DNA of 64,000 nucleotides, from contig JAHXIP010000005.1 in the NCBI GenBank assembly GCA_025655575.1, positions 124,001 through 188,000 on the forward strand, written 5' to 3'. A program made the translations under genes and the position numbers. Below, in pieces: positions 43,906-52,638 of the stretch; within the stretch, counting starts at the first letter, position 1; every line of letters begins with the position of its first letter. Below the pieces are notes generated by a model. The model was given only the letters and a program-made list of their open reading frames with translations. It was not told where the DNA came from and searched no databases. Source of the DNA: Candidatus Thiodiazotropha sp. (ex Monitilora ramsayi). GTDB lineage: Bacteria > Pseudomonadota > Gammaproteobacteria > Chromatiales > Chromatiaceae.

Positions 43906-44111
43906 TGGGCTGATGAAAATTGGGTCCAATGAGTTCGTGTTTCATTTGGTTTCACTGACCTATTCCTTCCGGGGCAGTATAATGAGCAACCTGTTAGATT
44001 AGGCTTGAAGCCATAAGTTTCCAGAGGATTTCCCTCTATTTTGGCGTTCATATCGGTGTTGGTCCAGCGTCATGGACTACACCACCCCTACAAGATGCGG
44101 CAAGGTTTTCC

Positions 44112-45833
44112 GTGAAGATAGTACAGAGAGAGTCGGCGTTCGGTGCAGACAGTTTTTCCATGGGCATTCATCCTGTCCTGCAACGCATCTATGCGTCCAG
44201 AGGGATATGCAATGAAGAGGAACTGGACCTCTCCCTGGCGCACCTGTTGCCGGTGAGTCGTCTGAAGGGGGTTGAGGCCGCTGCAGAACTGCTGATGGAG
44301 ACGCTGAAGCAGGGACGGCCGATACTTATCGTTGGTGATTACGATGCGGATGGAGCAACCAGTACGGCTCTGGCGATACTTGCCCTCAACGCCTTTGGAG
44401 CACGAGATGCCACATACATCGTTCCCAACCGCTTCGAGTTTGGTTATGGCTTGTCACCTGAGATCGTCGAACTGGCTGCAGCAAGGGAGCCGGGACTGAT
44501 CATCACCGTCGATAACGGTATCTCAAGTCACTCCGGGGTTGAGCGGGCCAACGAACTGGGGATACCCGTTCTGGTGACGGATCATCATCTACCTGCTGAA
44601 ACCCTGCCTGCTGCCGCTGCCATCGTCAATCCGAGCCAGCCGGGGGATGATTTTCCCAGTAAAAATCTTGCAGGTGTCGGGGTGGTTTTTTATCTTATGG
44701 CAGCGCTCAACAATTGTCTGAAATCTGCTGGATGGTTTGAGCAACAGGCATTGGCGCCGCCCAATGTAGCCGACTGGCTCGACCTGGTGGCTTTGGGCAC
44801 TGTCACCGATCTGGTTCCGTTGGACAGAAACAACCGGATACTGGTGTCTCAGGGGTTGAAGCGAATCCGTGTGGGTCGCTGCCGTCCCGGTATCCGCGCA
44901 CTGCTGGAGATAGCCAAGCGTCCCTTGTCCCGTGTGGTGGCATCGGATATCGGTTTCGCCATTGGTCCCCGGCTCAATGCCGCTGGCCGATTGGAGGATA
45001 TGGGGGTGGGTATCGAATGTCTGCTGACAGAATCGCAGGCAGTCGCATATGAGGTGGCAACCATGCTGGACGAACTGAATCGTTCCAGGCGTACCATTGA
45101 ACAGGAGATGCGGCTTCAGGCAGATCGCATTCTGGAACGGCTTCATCAAATGAGTGAGGGTGAACTGCCAGCCGGACTCTGTCTTTATGACGACAGTTGG
45201 CATCAGGGTGTGGTTGGCATATTGGCCTCACGTATCAAGGACCAGTATCATCGGCCGGTGATTGCTTTCGCCGATGGTGGGGAAGGGGTTCTGAAGGGCT
45301 CAGCCCGTTCAATCAAGGGCCTGCATATGCGGGATCTGCTGGATCGTATCGCTACCCTTCATCCGGGAATGTTAAAGCGTTTCGGTGGTCATGCCATGGC
45401 TGCGGGGGTGACGCTTGATGCTGACTCATTTCAAACCTTCAAGACGGCATTCGAGCAGGAGGTTGAAAAGATGATCGACCCTGGCATGCTGCAAGGTTTT
45501 CTGCTCACGGACGGTGAACTGAGGGTCGACGAGCTGAGTCTGGAGATGGCCCAAATACTGAGAGATGGAGGGCCTTGGGGTCAGGCTTTTCCTGAACCAC
45601 TGTTTGAGGGGGAGTTTTACCTGCAGCACCAACGAGTGGTGGGTGAGAGCCACCTCAAGTTAAGACTTTCTGCAAGTCAGAGTGAGGAAGTGATAGAGGG
45701 TATAGCATTTAATCAGCCGGCATTGCCGGAGAATACTCAGGTGGTGAAACTCGCTTATCGTCTTGACGTCAACGAGTTTCGCGGCCTGAAGCAAGCACAA
45801 CTGATTGTGGAGTACATCCAATCGAACCGCTAG
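44112..45833 (+). CDS. recJ: Single-stranded-DNA-specific exonuclease RecJ
   Basis: A 573-residue 5'-3' exonuclease for recombination and repair. The DHH-family motifs are VGDYDADGATST (Asp cluster), LIITVDNGISS, VTDHHLP, and the DHHA1 region with LKGSARSIKGLHMRDLLDRI and FGGHAMAAGVTL. A GTG at 44112 gives a standard N-terminus (KIVQRESAFGADSF). The last 13 bases overlap the apparent start of darP. No irregularities in the catalytic motifs. Confidence 0.95.
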   Translation: MKIVQRESAFGADSFSMGIHPVLQRIYASRGICNEEELDLSLAHLLPVSRLKGVEAAAELLMETLKQGRPILIVGDYDADGATSTALAILALNAFGARDATYIVPNRFEFGYGLSPEIVELAAAREPGLIITVDNGISSHSGVERANELGIPVLVTDHHLPAETLPAAAAIVNPSQPGDDFPSKNLAGVGVVFYLMAALNNCLKSAGWFEQQALAPPNVADWLDLVALGTVTDLVPLDRNNRILVSQGLKRIRVGRCRPGIRALLEIAKRPLSRVVASDIGFAIGPRLNAAGRLEDMGVGIECLLTESQAVAYEVATMLDELNRSRRTIEQEMRLQADRILERLHQMSEGELPAGLCLYDDSWHQGVVGILASRIKDQYHRPVIAFADGGEGVLKGSARSIKGLHMRDLLDRIATLHPGMLKRFGGHAMAAGVTLDADSFQTFKTAFEQEVEKMIDPGMLQGFLLTDGELRVDELSLEMAQILRDGGPWGQAFPEPLFEGEFYLQHQRVVGESHLKLRLSASQSEEVIEGIAFNQPALPENTQVVKLAYRLDVNEFRGLKQAQLIVEYIQSNR

Positions 45834-46330
45834 ACGACAATTATGACGAGAACGAGGGACCCAGCAAAAGCCAGCTCAAGCGGGACATGGTGGCACTGCA
45901 GAAACTTGGAGAGCGTTTAACCCAGACACCGGCCTCCCAACTGGCGAGAATGTCTTTGAGTGAAGAGATGCAGGCTGCACTCAAGGAGTCCGCTCGGATC
46001 AAATCCCACAATGCACTGCGTCGTCACTATCGAAGGCTGGGCAAGCTGTTGAGGAACGAAGAGCTGGAGCCGATCCAGCAGGTCATCGATGAAATTGATG
46101 GCAAGCACCAGGCTGGTGTGGCCCATTTTCATGCGCTGGAACGCTGGCGGGATCGACTGATCGATGGAGAAAGCGGTGATTTTGGTGAATTCCTGGACAA
46201 CTACCCCAATGCCGACCGGCAGCACCTGCGCCATCTGATCCAGGCTGTCCACCGGGAGCGTGAAAAAGAGCAACCACCGGCGGCTTTCCGCAAGCTCTTT
46301 AAGTATCTGCGGGAAGTGAGCGGGATCTGA
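45821..46330 (+). CDS. darP: Ribosome-associated DarP/YjgA protein with apparent ATC start
   Basis: DUF615 family protein of ~169 residues involved in late 50S assembly. From Met22 equivalent onward the family match is clear (LQKLGERLTQTPASQLARM, ALKESARIKSHNALRRHYRR). The conserved N-terminal segment EGPSKSQLKRDMVALQKLGE lies upstream of the first ATG (45887). In that frame no ATG, GTG or TTG occurs back to a stop at 45764. The best fit is ATC 45821, with GGAG eight bases upstream inside recJ. A start at 45887 would lose family-conserved residues. Confidence 0.8.
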   Translation: MEPLDDNYDENEGPSKSQLKRDMVALQKLGERLTQTPASQLARMSLSEEMQAALKESARIKSHNALRRHYRRLGKLLRNEELEPIQQVIDEIDGKHQAGVAHFHALERWRDRLIDGESGDFGEFLDNYPNADRQHLRHLIQAVHREREKEQPPAAFRKLFKYLREVSGI

Positions 46331-46357
46331 TTTGTGGCACTTATCAGAATTCAGCAC

Positions 46358-46390
46358 GTAGGTTGGGACTCCTTTGTTGGCCCAACCTAC
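46358..46390. repeat. GTAGGTTGGG hairpin between darP and gluQRS
   Basis: GTAGGTTGGG and CCCAACCTAC pair perfectly (the right arm extends as GGCCCAACCTAC). The arms and the CTCCTTT loop fragment match the copy at 26052-26084. It lies between convergent genes and may serve as a bidirectional terminator-like or REP element. Confidence 0.7.
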
Positions 46391-46450
46391 GGCTTGCTCT
46401 GTGCGTGGCGAGGCCTGGTTTCGCCAAGTGTGATATCCCCTGATAGGTGA

Positions 46451-47374
46451 TCACTGGTTGGCGGGACTGACCGCTATCTGTCTTTGTGCGGGAATTTTTC
46501 TCAATGACCAGTGCTCAATGGCCCAAGCCCAGAACTCGCTTAGGTTGACAGGTTTTTCTGCAGGCGATGGCTGACCAAGGAACGCCAGGGCCTGTAGCAG
46601 GCTCTCTATGGGTTGCCTGGAATCCACGGGTGCATCCTGGTACTGCTTGCTGAGTTTGCGGCCCTGGGAATCGACGGCCAAGGGAAGATGAGCGTAGTGG
46701 GGTTTTGGCAACCTCAAGAGTTGTTGAAGGTAACACTGTCGGGGAGTCGACATCAGCAGGTCTGCACCCCGTACAACCTGATTGATACCCTGCCAGGCAT
46801 CGTCCACCACCACGGCCAGCTGATAGGCATGAAAGCCATCGCTGCGGCGTATGATGAAATCACCGAGTTCCTTGCCGGGATTCAGACAGATATTGCCCTG
46901 GACTTGGTCTGTACAGATGATCTCCTTGTGTTGCGTCAGAAGCCGGATGCTGTGGGAATCTCTGGTTTTCGCTTGGCCGTTGCGGCATGTACCAGGGTAG
47001 ATCGGGCCTTCCTCACCCATTTGCGCAATCTGGGCAATCTCCTTGCGGCTGCAACCGCATCGGTAGGCGAGACCTTTTTGGATCAGGCTTTCTAGTGCCG
47101 CCTCATAGGCCTCGGTACGCTGAGACTGATACATGACAGGGCCGTCCCAGGTGAATCCGAAGTCATCGAGGGTCTGCAGAATCTGATCCGCGGCACCCTT
47201 GATTTCACGGGTACGATCGAGATCCTCCATGCGCAGTAGCCACGCTCCCCGATGGTTGCGGGCATCGAGGTAGCTGCCCACTGCGGCAACTAGGGAGCCG
47301 AAGTGGAGTGGTCCGGTAGGGGAGGGAGCGAAACGACCCCGATAGGCTGTTACCATGCCGTTGCTTTCGCTCAT
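46451..47374 (-). CDS. gluQRS: Glutamyl-queuosine tRNA(Asp) synthetase
   Basis: Attaches glutamate to the queuosine in the tRNA(Asp) anticodon. The ~307-residue protein is a shortened GluRS catalytic domain without an anticodon-binding domain: HIGH-like PSPTGPLHFGS, RMEDLDRTRE, the zinc module with CGCSRKEI... YPGTC, and KLSKQ as KMSKS counterpart. Location next to dksA is the classical arrangement. A terminator hairpin sits 11 bases upstream of the start chosen (ATG 47374), which probably limits read-through from dksA. Confidence 0.92.
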   Translation of the reverse strand: MSESNGMVTAYRGRFAPSPTGPLHFGSLVAAVGSYLDARNHRGAWLLRMEDLDRTREIKGAADQILQTLDDFGFTWDGPVMYQSQRTEAYEAALESLIQKGLAYRCGCSRKEIAQIAQMGEEGPIYPGTCRNGQAKTRDSHSIRLLTQHKEIICTDQVQGNICLNPGKELGDFIIRRSDGFHAYQLAVVVDDAWQGINQVVRGADLLMSTPRQCYLQQLLRLPKPHYAHLPLAVDSQGRKLSKQYQDAPVDSRQPIESLLQALAFLGQPSPAEKPVNLSEFWAWAIEHWSLRKIPAQRQIAVSPANQ

Positions 47375-47384
47375 GCCGAAACGC

Positions 47385-47409
47385 AAAAAACCGGCGCAAG
47401 CCGGTTTTT
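47385..47409 (-). terminator. Rho-independent terminator between dksA and gluQRS
   Basis: CCGGC and GCCGG enclose a GCAA loop and are flanked by A and T runs on both sides (stem extends with AAAAA/TTTTT). On the minus strand it is followed by six T. It lies after dksA and directly before the gluQRS start, so gluQRS expression would depend on read-through. A terminator in this position is described for Shigella dksA-gluQ. Confidence 0.85.
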
Positions 47410-47431
47410 GTTGCGAAGGTGTCGGCCGGAA

Positions 47432-47875
47432 TCAGCCCATCTGCTTTTCGCGGATCTCATCCAGGGTCTTGCAGTCGATGCAGAGCGAAGCCGTTGGGCG
47501 CGCTTCCAGGCGGCGGATGCCGATCTCCACTCCGCAGGAGTCACAAAAGCCATAATCGCGGCTGTCGATCTTTTCCAGTGTCGAGTCGATCTTTTTGATC
47601 AGTTTACGTTCCCGATCACGAGTGCGAAGCTCAAGGCTGAACTCGGATTCCTGGGTGGCGCGATCATTCGGATCAGGGAAGTTCGCGGCCTCATCCTGCA
47701 TATGGTGGACGGTACGGTCGACTTCCTCCATGAGATTGGCTTTCCAGGCCTGCAGGATGGCACGGAAGTGGTCCTCCTGCTTCTCATTCATGTACTCTTC
47801 GCCCTTCTTGGGCTTATAGGGCTCGATGCCGAAGGCTGCCGAACCCTGCTGTGCTTTGGCTTTCTTTTGGGCCAT
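47432..47875 (-). CDS. dksA: RNA polymerase-binding transcription factor DksA
   Basis: A 147-residue secondary-channel factor that mediates ppGpp effects on rRNA and amino-acid promoters. The coiled-coil region ([20 protein letters not shown]) leads to the tip, and the four-cysteine zinc finger is in [13 protein letters not shown]... SLCIDCKT. The N-terminal [15 protein letters not shown] is the standard DksA segment. The terminator downstream separates it from gluQRS. High confidence from full-length similarity. Confidence 0.95.
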   Translation of the reverse strand: MAQKKAKAQQGSAAFGIEPYKPKKGEEYMNEKQEDHFRAILQAWKANLMEEVDRTVHHMQDEAANFPDPNDRATQESEFSLELRTRDRERKLIKKIDSTLEKIDSRDYGFCDSCGVEIGIRRLEARPTASLCIDCKTLDEIREKQMG

Positions 47876-48122
47876 TCAAGATACCTCTTCAGTGAAGGCG
47901 CCTATCTATACCAGAAAGGGGAGAGCGAAACAACAGATGAGGACCCTCACTGCCAACTGCTTTCCCATACAGAATCATGGACTAAATCGGCTGATTTTAA
48001 AGGTTGAAATCCCTGTCCCGATTGATCTACAGGGGTTTACTCGCCCTGTTTATCGGCGGGAGGGATGAAAGCTGAATAGCCTTTGGTTAAGCTGGCACAA
48101 AATAACGACTTTGGAAGGAAAT

Positions 48123-48896
48123 ATGACGCAATTATCAGCATTGATCTTTGATGTGGACGGCACCCTGGCAGATACCGAGCGGGATGGTCACCGGGTCGCC
48201 TTCAATCGGGCGTTTACCGATGCCGGACTCGATTGGGACTGGTCGGTGGAACGCTACGGGAAGTTGTTGGCGGTCACCGGAGGGAAGGAGCGGATCCGCC
48301 ACTATCTCGATCACTATAATCAGAATTTTCAGCGACCAGACGATCTGGATGGTTTCATTGCCGGATTGCATGCCAGTAAGACGGAACACTACACCCGTAT
48401 GCTCTCCGAGGGGCTAATTCCCATGCGAAATGGAGTGAAACGACTGCTTCAGGAAGCCAGGGATGCAGGACTGCGTCTGGCCATTGCCACCACGACCACG
48501 CCAGCCAATGTCAGCGCGCTCCTGCAGCATAGTCTGGCGCCTGATGCGGAATCCTGGTTTGAGGTCATCGCTGCCGGGGATATCGTTCCGGCCAAGAAGC
48601 CTGCGCCGGATATCTATCAGTGGGCAATGCAACAGATGGCGCTGTCCCCTGAAAACTGCCTCGCCATCGAAGACTCTCATAATGGGGTGCAGTCGGCATT
48701 GCGAGCGGATATCCATTCAATTCTGGTAACCACCAACGGTTACACAGTGAATGATGATTTCAATGGCGCAACGCTGGTTGTGGATCAGATGGGAGAGCCG
48801 GATGAATCATTTCAGTTGCAGTCGGGGCAGGCCAACGGCTTCAACTTCGTCAATCTTTCTCTGCTGAGGGATCTGCATGGGAGTATCCAGGCGTGA
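48123..48896 (+). CDS. HAD-family hydrolase (CbbY-like)
   Basis: A 257-residue haloacid-dehalogenase phosphatase. Motif I IFDVDGTLADTE has nucleophile Asp10 and Asp12. Motif II is LAIATTTT (Thr), motif III VPAKKPAPDIY (Lys), and motif IV CLAIEDSHNGVQSA. The cap and overall layout match the CbbY subgroup, which in autotrophs removes xylulose-1,5-bisphosphate, a Rubisco inhibitor. That would fit a CO2-fixing sulfur oxidiser, but no Rubisco is in the window, so substrate is inference. ATG 48123 follows a GGAAGGAA site. Confidence 0.87.
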   Translation: MTQLSALIFDVDGTLADTERDGHRVAFNRAFTDAGLDWDWSVERYGKLLAVTGGKERIRHYLDHYNQNFQRPDDLDGFIAGLHASKTEHYTRMLSEGLIPMRNGVKRLLQEARDAGLRLAIATTTTPANVSALLQHSLAPDAESWFEVIAAGDIVPAKKPAPDIYQWAMQQMALSPENCLAIEDSHNGVQSALRADIHSILVTTNGYTVNDDFNGATLVVDQMGEPDESFQLQSGQANGFNFVNLSLLRDLHGSIQA

Positions 48897-50059
48897 GTCA
48901 TGTCGCCAAGCGGATGCAGCGTATCGCACCTTTTTACGTGATGGATCTGCTGGCGCAGGCGAGAAAACTGGAGGCGGAGGGGCGTTCCATTATCCACATG
49001 GAGATCGGCGAGCCTGATTTCGATACGCCGGCACCGATTATTGCTGCAGGACAGCGGGCTCTGGCATCCGGCCAGACTCACTATACGCCGGCCAGAGGGC
49101 TTCCGGCGCTTCGCCAGTCAATTGCCGGTTTTTACCGAGAACGCTACGGAACACCCATAGATCCTGATCGAATCATTGTAACGCCGGGTGCTTCCGGGGC
49201 CTTGCAACTGGTGTTGAGTGTACTGGTTAACCCTGGAGAATCGGTCTTGATGGCCGATCCCGGTTATCCGTGCAATCGCCATTTTGTTGAACTGGTAGAA
49301 GGCAAGCCTGTATCGATACCTGTCGGTCCTGAGACGGGCTATCAGTTGACGGCAGAGATGGTGGAGGCCGCTTGGCGGGAGGATACCAAGGCAGTCTTGA
49401 TCGCCTCACCTTCCAATCCTACCGGTACACTGGTCTCCGATGGGGAGATGCAGCGTCTACACGATACCGTGCAACGCCTAGGTGGTGTGCTTATTGTAGA
49501 TGAGATCTACCAGGGGCTGGTCTATGGCCAGGCAGGGGGCACCACGCTGCGCTTTGCTGATGATCTATTTGTGGTCAACAGCTTCTCAAAATTTTTTGGT
49601 ATGACCGGCTGGCGGCTTGGCTGGCTGGTGGCGCCGCAGAATTTCATCGATCCGCTGGATCGCTTGGCACAGAACATCTTTCTCTCCGCACCCACGCTCT
49701 CGCAGTTCGCGGCATTGAGTGCCTTTACGCCAGAGGTGATGGAGATTCTTGAACAACGCAGGCAGGCCTTCGAGGCGCGACGTGATTTTTTATTGCCGGC
49801 CCTGCGTGATTTGGGATTCTCCATACCCGTGACACCGCAGGGAGCCTTCTATCTCTATGCGGGATGCGAAAATATGTGTGATGACAGCCATGCCCTGGCA
49901 AAAGAGCTGCTGGAGCAGGCTGGCGTGGCGGTGACGCCAGGCCTGGACTTTGGCGCTCACCGGCCCGAGGCCCATTTGCGATTTGCCTATACCACCGACT
50001 TGGAAAAGCTTTCGGAGGGCGTGGAGCGCATTCGGCGTTTCATCTCCATGTCAGGATAG
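48893..50059 (+). CDS. PLP-dependent class I/II aminotransferase
   Basis: A 388-residue fold-type I aminotransferase. The PLP lysine is in NSFSKFFGMTGWRLGW (~230). Other landmarks are EIGEPDFDTP, VTPGASGALQLVL, SPSNPTGTL, DEIYQGLVYG and the C-terminal LRFAYT with the carboxylate-binding Arg. It resembles the AspC/YfdZ/PatA-type broad-specificity group; the amino-acid substrate cannot be told. The GTG start overlaps the HAD stop by four bases, so the two are co-translated. Confidence 0.9.
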   Translation: MSHVAKRMQRIAPFYVMDLLAQARKLEAEGRSIIHMEIGEPDFDTPAPIIAAGQRALASGQTHYTPARGLPALRQSIAGFYRERYGTPIDPDRIIVTPGASGALQLVLSVLVNPGESVLMADPGYPCNRHFVELVEGKPVSIPVGPETGYQLTAEMVEAAWREDTKAVLIASPSNPTGTLVSDGEMQRLHDTVQRLGGVLIVDEIYQGLVYGQAGGTTLRFADDLFVVNSFSKFFGMTGWRLGWLVAPQNFIDPLDRLAQNIFLSAPTLSQFAALSAFTPEVMEILEQRRQAFEARRDFLLPALRDLGFSIPVTPQGAFYLYAGCENMCDDSHALAKELLEQAGVAVTPGLDFGAHRPEAHLRFAYTTDLEKLSEGVERIRRFISMSG

Positions 50060-50132
50060 GTCTGGAGATTCTGAGGTTAAGCATCGGCGTGGCAGTGTCG
50101 CACCAACGCTTATCTGATAAATGCAGGTCTGG

Positions 50133-50873
50133 CTAATCCGCCATATCCTTTAACCGCTCCCGCCAGAACACGGTGGCGCCTGCCACAGCTGCCGGCATGG
50201 CGAGAAAATTGAGCAACGGCACCATCATCATCAGCGTCAGACTACCGCCGAAGGCAAGGGCCGTGAGGCGGGATTTTTTGAGGCGCTGATGTTGTGCCTT
50301 GAATGTCAGCTTATGGTTGGCCATCGGGAAGTCACCATACTCCAGGGCCAGGAACCAGGCACTGAAGGCGATCCAGAGGAAGGGTGCAATCAGGTTGATC
50401 CCCGGGATGACAAAGAGAATCAATAGGGGAATGGCGCGCAACAAAAAGTAACTCATCTTACGCAGCTCGGAGAGAAGAGCGGGCATGATATCCTTCATTG
50501 CCTGTTTGATCCCGTTAGGTTGCTGCGGTAAATCCCCCCCGAGATAGCGCTCGACTTTTTCCGCCAGCAGACCATTGAAAGGGGCTGCGATGAGATTGGC
50601 GATAACAGTAAAGGTGTAGAAAATGATCAGTACCAGTGCGATGGCAAATAGAGGCCATAGCAGCCAGCGCAGCCAGGAGAGCCAACTCTCGTCTGAAGGC
50701 AGGAAGCGATCCATCAGCCCCTCGAACTGATCGAGTCCGAGCCAGACCAGCAGGCTGAAGACGACGATATTCACAGTCAACGGAATCAGCACAAAGGGCC
50801 GCAGTCCCGGTTTTGTGATCAGGCTCAGGCCGCGAATCAGGTAGCCGGCCCCGTCGAGGGGAGTGTTTGCCAT
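50133..50873 (-). CDS. cysZ: Sulfate transporter CysZ
   Basis: A 246-residue inner-membrane protein of the CysZ/EI24 family that takes up sulfate for cysteine synthesis. Signatures are GAGYLIRGLSLITKPGLRPF, ANLIAAPFNGLLAEKVE and LEYGDFPMANHKLTFKAQHQ with four or more hydrophobic segments. The start at ATG 50873 is set by an AAGGA site seven bases upstream; a start 18 bases further up is less likely. It is a fit with sulfur metabolism, though an assimilatory one. Confidence 0.92.
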   Translation of the reverse strand: MANTPLDGAGYLIRGLSLITKPGLRPFVLIPLTVNIVVFSLLVWLGLDQFEGLMDRFLPSDESWLSWLRWLLWPLFAIALVLIIFYTFTVIANLIAAPFNGLLAEKVERYLGGDLPQQPNGIKQAMKDIMPALLSELRKMSYFLLRAIPLLILFVIPGINLIAPFLWIAFSAWFLALEYGDFPMANHKLTFKAQHQRLKKSRLTALAFGGSLTLMMMVPLLNFLAMPAAVAGATVFWRERLKDMAD

Positions 50874-51003
50874 GGCGAAATCCTTGCTCAAAAGTGCGGC
50901 ATTTTAACAGACTTCATAGGTTGAGGATGGGGTGTGGTATAACCCAACTTGAAGATTCCTGCTGGAGTGAGAGACCCTGACATAGAGGACTCGGAGGTGA
51001 CGC

Positions 51004-51633
51004 TTGATCGGATTTGAGTCGATGACCGGGTTGTTTTTCACTGCAGTCATTCTTGCGCTGGTACCCGGACCGGACAATATCTTTGTCTTGACTCAGTCAG
51101 TGATATTGGGACGCTGGGCCGGTCTGATGGCTACCCTGGGTTTCTCTACAGGACTCATCTTCCACACCCTTGCCGTCACCCTCGGGGTGGCAGCCATCTT
51201 CCAGACATCTGAAGTGGCATTTACCTTGCTGAAGTTCTGTGGCGCGGCTTATCTTCTCTACTTGGCATGGCGTTTTTTACAACCCTCTGCAATCGCGGCT
51301 GGTCAGTCAGGGATGACCCGAGCAAGACCCTGGATGCTCTATCGCCGGGGCGTTATCATGAACATTACCAATCCGAAGGTGTCGCTTTTTTTCCTGGCAT
51401 TCCTGCCACAGTTCACCGATCCCCAGGCAGGTTCTGTGGTCTGGCAGATGATCGTCATCGGCCTGTTGTTTATCATCGCCACACTCCTGGTCTTTGGTGG
51501 ATTGGCCCTGCTGGCAGGGGCGATCAGTCCCTGGCTGACCCAAAAGCCTGAGCGGATGCGAGTCATCAATCGGGTGGCTGCGCTGATTTTCGTGATGCTG
51601 GCGATCAGGCTTGTTTTGGCGCAACCGTTCTGA
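51004..51633 (+). CDS. LysE/RhtB family amino-acid exporter
   Basis: A 209-residue membrane protein with six hydrophobic segments. The family motif LALVPGPDNIFVLTQSVILG lies at the N-terminus, followed by FCGAAYLLYLAWRFLQ and the central NITNPKVSLFFLAFLPQF. Members export lysine, threonine, homoserine or similar compounds. It starts at TTG 51004, seven bases after GGAGG. The substrate is not readable. Confidence 0.9.
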   Translation: MIGFESMTGLFFTAVILALVPGPDNIFVLTQSVILGRWAGLMATLGFSTGLIFHTLAVTLGVAAIFQTSEVAFTLLKFCGAAYLLYLAWRFLQPSAIAAGQSGMTRARPWMLYRRGVIMNITNPKVSLFFLAFLPQFTDPQAGSVVWQMIVIGLLFIIATLLVFGGLALLAGAISPWLTQKPERMRVINRVAALIFVMLAIRLVLAQPF

Positions 51634-51673
51634 GCGGGAAGGCCGCCGTTTTTTTTGGGTGGAGTCTTCCCGC
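51634..51673 (+). terminator. Terminator-like hairpin after the LysE gene
   Basis: GCGGGAAG and CTTCCCGC pair perfectly around 24 bases that include a run of eight T. The T-run lies in the loop rather than after the stem, so Rho-independent termination is possible but atypical. Confidence 0.45.
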
Positions 51674-51697
51674 CCCTTGATTTGGAAGTGATTTAAC

Positions 51698-52537
51698 ATG
51701 AAATATGTCGGTGCCCACGTCAGTGCTTCTGGTGGTGTTCAGAACGCGCCTCTCAATGCCCAAGCTATTGGCGCCAGGGCCTTTGCCCTATTCACCAAGA
51801 ACCAGCGTCAGTGGCGCGCAAAACCCCTGTCCATGGAGGCCATTGAGGCCTTCCGGGAAAATCTGCAAGCAGCAGATATCAATGCTCGTCATGTGCTGCC
51901 CCACGATAGCTATCTGATCAACCTGGGACACCCGGAGCCCGAAGGGCTGGAGAAATCCCGTAATGCCTTTCTCGAAGAGATGCAGCGTTGTGAGCAGCTG
52001 GGTCTGTCGCTGCTGAATTTCCATCCCGGCGCGACCTTGAGAAAGATTGACGAAACGGAGAGCCTGCAGTTGGTGGCTGATTCAATCAACTGGGTGCTGG
52101 AACAGACCAAGGGCGTTACGGCAGTGATCGAAAATACCGCCGGGCAGGGCAGTACGCTGGGCTACTGCTTCGAACACTTGGCGGAGATTATTGATGGTGT
52201 GGAGGATAAATCCCGTGTCGGGGTCTGTCTGGACACCTGTCATACGTTCGTTTCCGGTTACGATCTGCGAACGGCGGAGGCGTGTGACGAGACCTTCTCA
52301 CAGTTTGAGACTACGGTGGGTTTTGGTTATCTACGGGGCATGCATCTCAATGACAGTAAGCCTGATCTTGGCGCGAGGGTCGATCGCCATCACAGTCTCG
52401 GTCAGGGCAAACTGGGGTGGGAAGTCTTCCGATACATCATGCGGGATGATCGGTTCGATGATATCCCTATGGTGCTGGAGACCATTGATGAGATGCTTTG
52501 GGCGGGTGAGATTCAGGCACTCTATGGGTTTCAGTGA
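51698..52537 (+). CDS. nfo: Endonuclease IV
   Basis: A 279-residue AP endonuclease for base-excision repair. The TIM-barrel metal-ligand motifs are visible: [61 protein letters not shown] and [13 protein letters not shown]. Length and order match E. coli Nfo. An ATG with a GGAAGTGAT-type site upstream. No anomalies. Confidence 0.96.
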   Translation: MKYVGAHVSASGGVQNAPLNAQAIGARAFALFTKNQRQWRAKPLSMEAIEAFRENLQAADINARHVLPHDSYLINLGHPEPEGLEKSRNAFLEEMQRCEQLGLSLLNFHPGATLRKIDETESLQLVADSINWVLEQTKGVTAVIENTAGQGSTLGYCFEHLAEIIDGVEDKSRVGVCLDTCHTFVSGYDLRTAEACDETFSQFETTVGFGYLRGMHLNDSKPDLGARVDRHHSLGQGKLGWEVFRYIMRDDRFDDIPMVLETIDEMLWAGEIQALYGFQ

Positions 52538-52638
52538 GTCATCAGGTTAATTCCGTGAGTTGAGAATGCATATTGCCGAGAGGCCCTGCCTCAAATAGAC
52601 TGTGACCGCGAATAAGGAACAACCTGTCGGTAAGTATC

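Noticed and set aside
47303..48007. 234-codon plus-strand ORF
   Set aside because: Crosses antisense through gluQRS, the terminator and dksA, all well supported on the minus strand.
39721..48119. Shared string CACAAAATA-CGACTTTG at ~39723 and ~48096
   Set aside because: 17 of 19 bases match but no longer similarity surrounds them; may be chance in AT-rich intergenic DNA.
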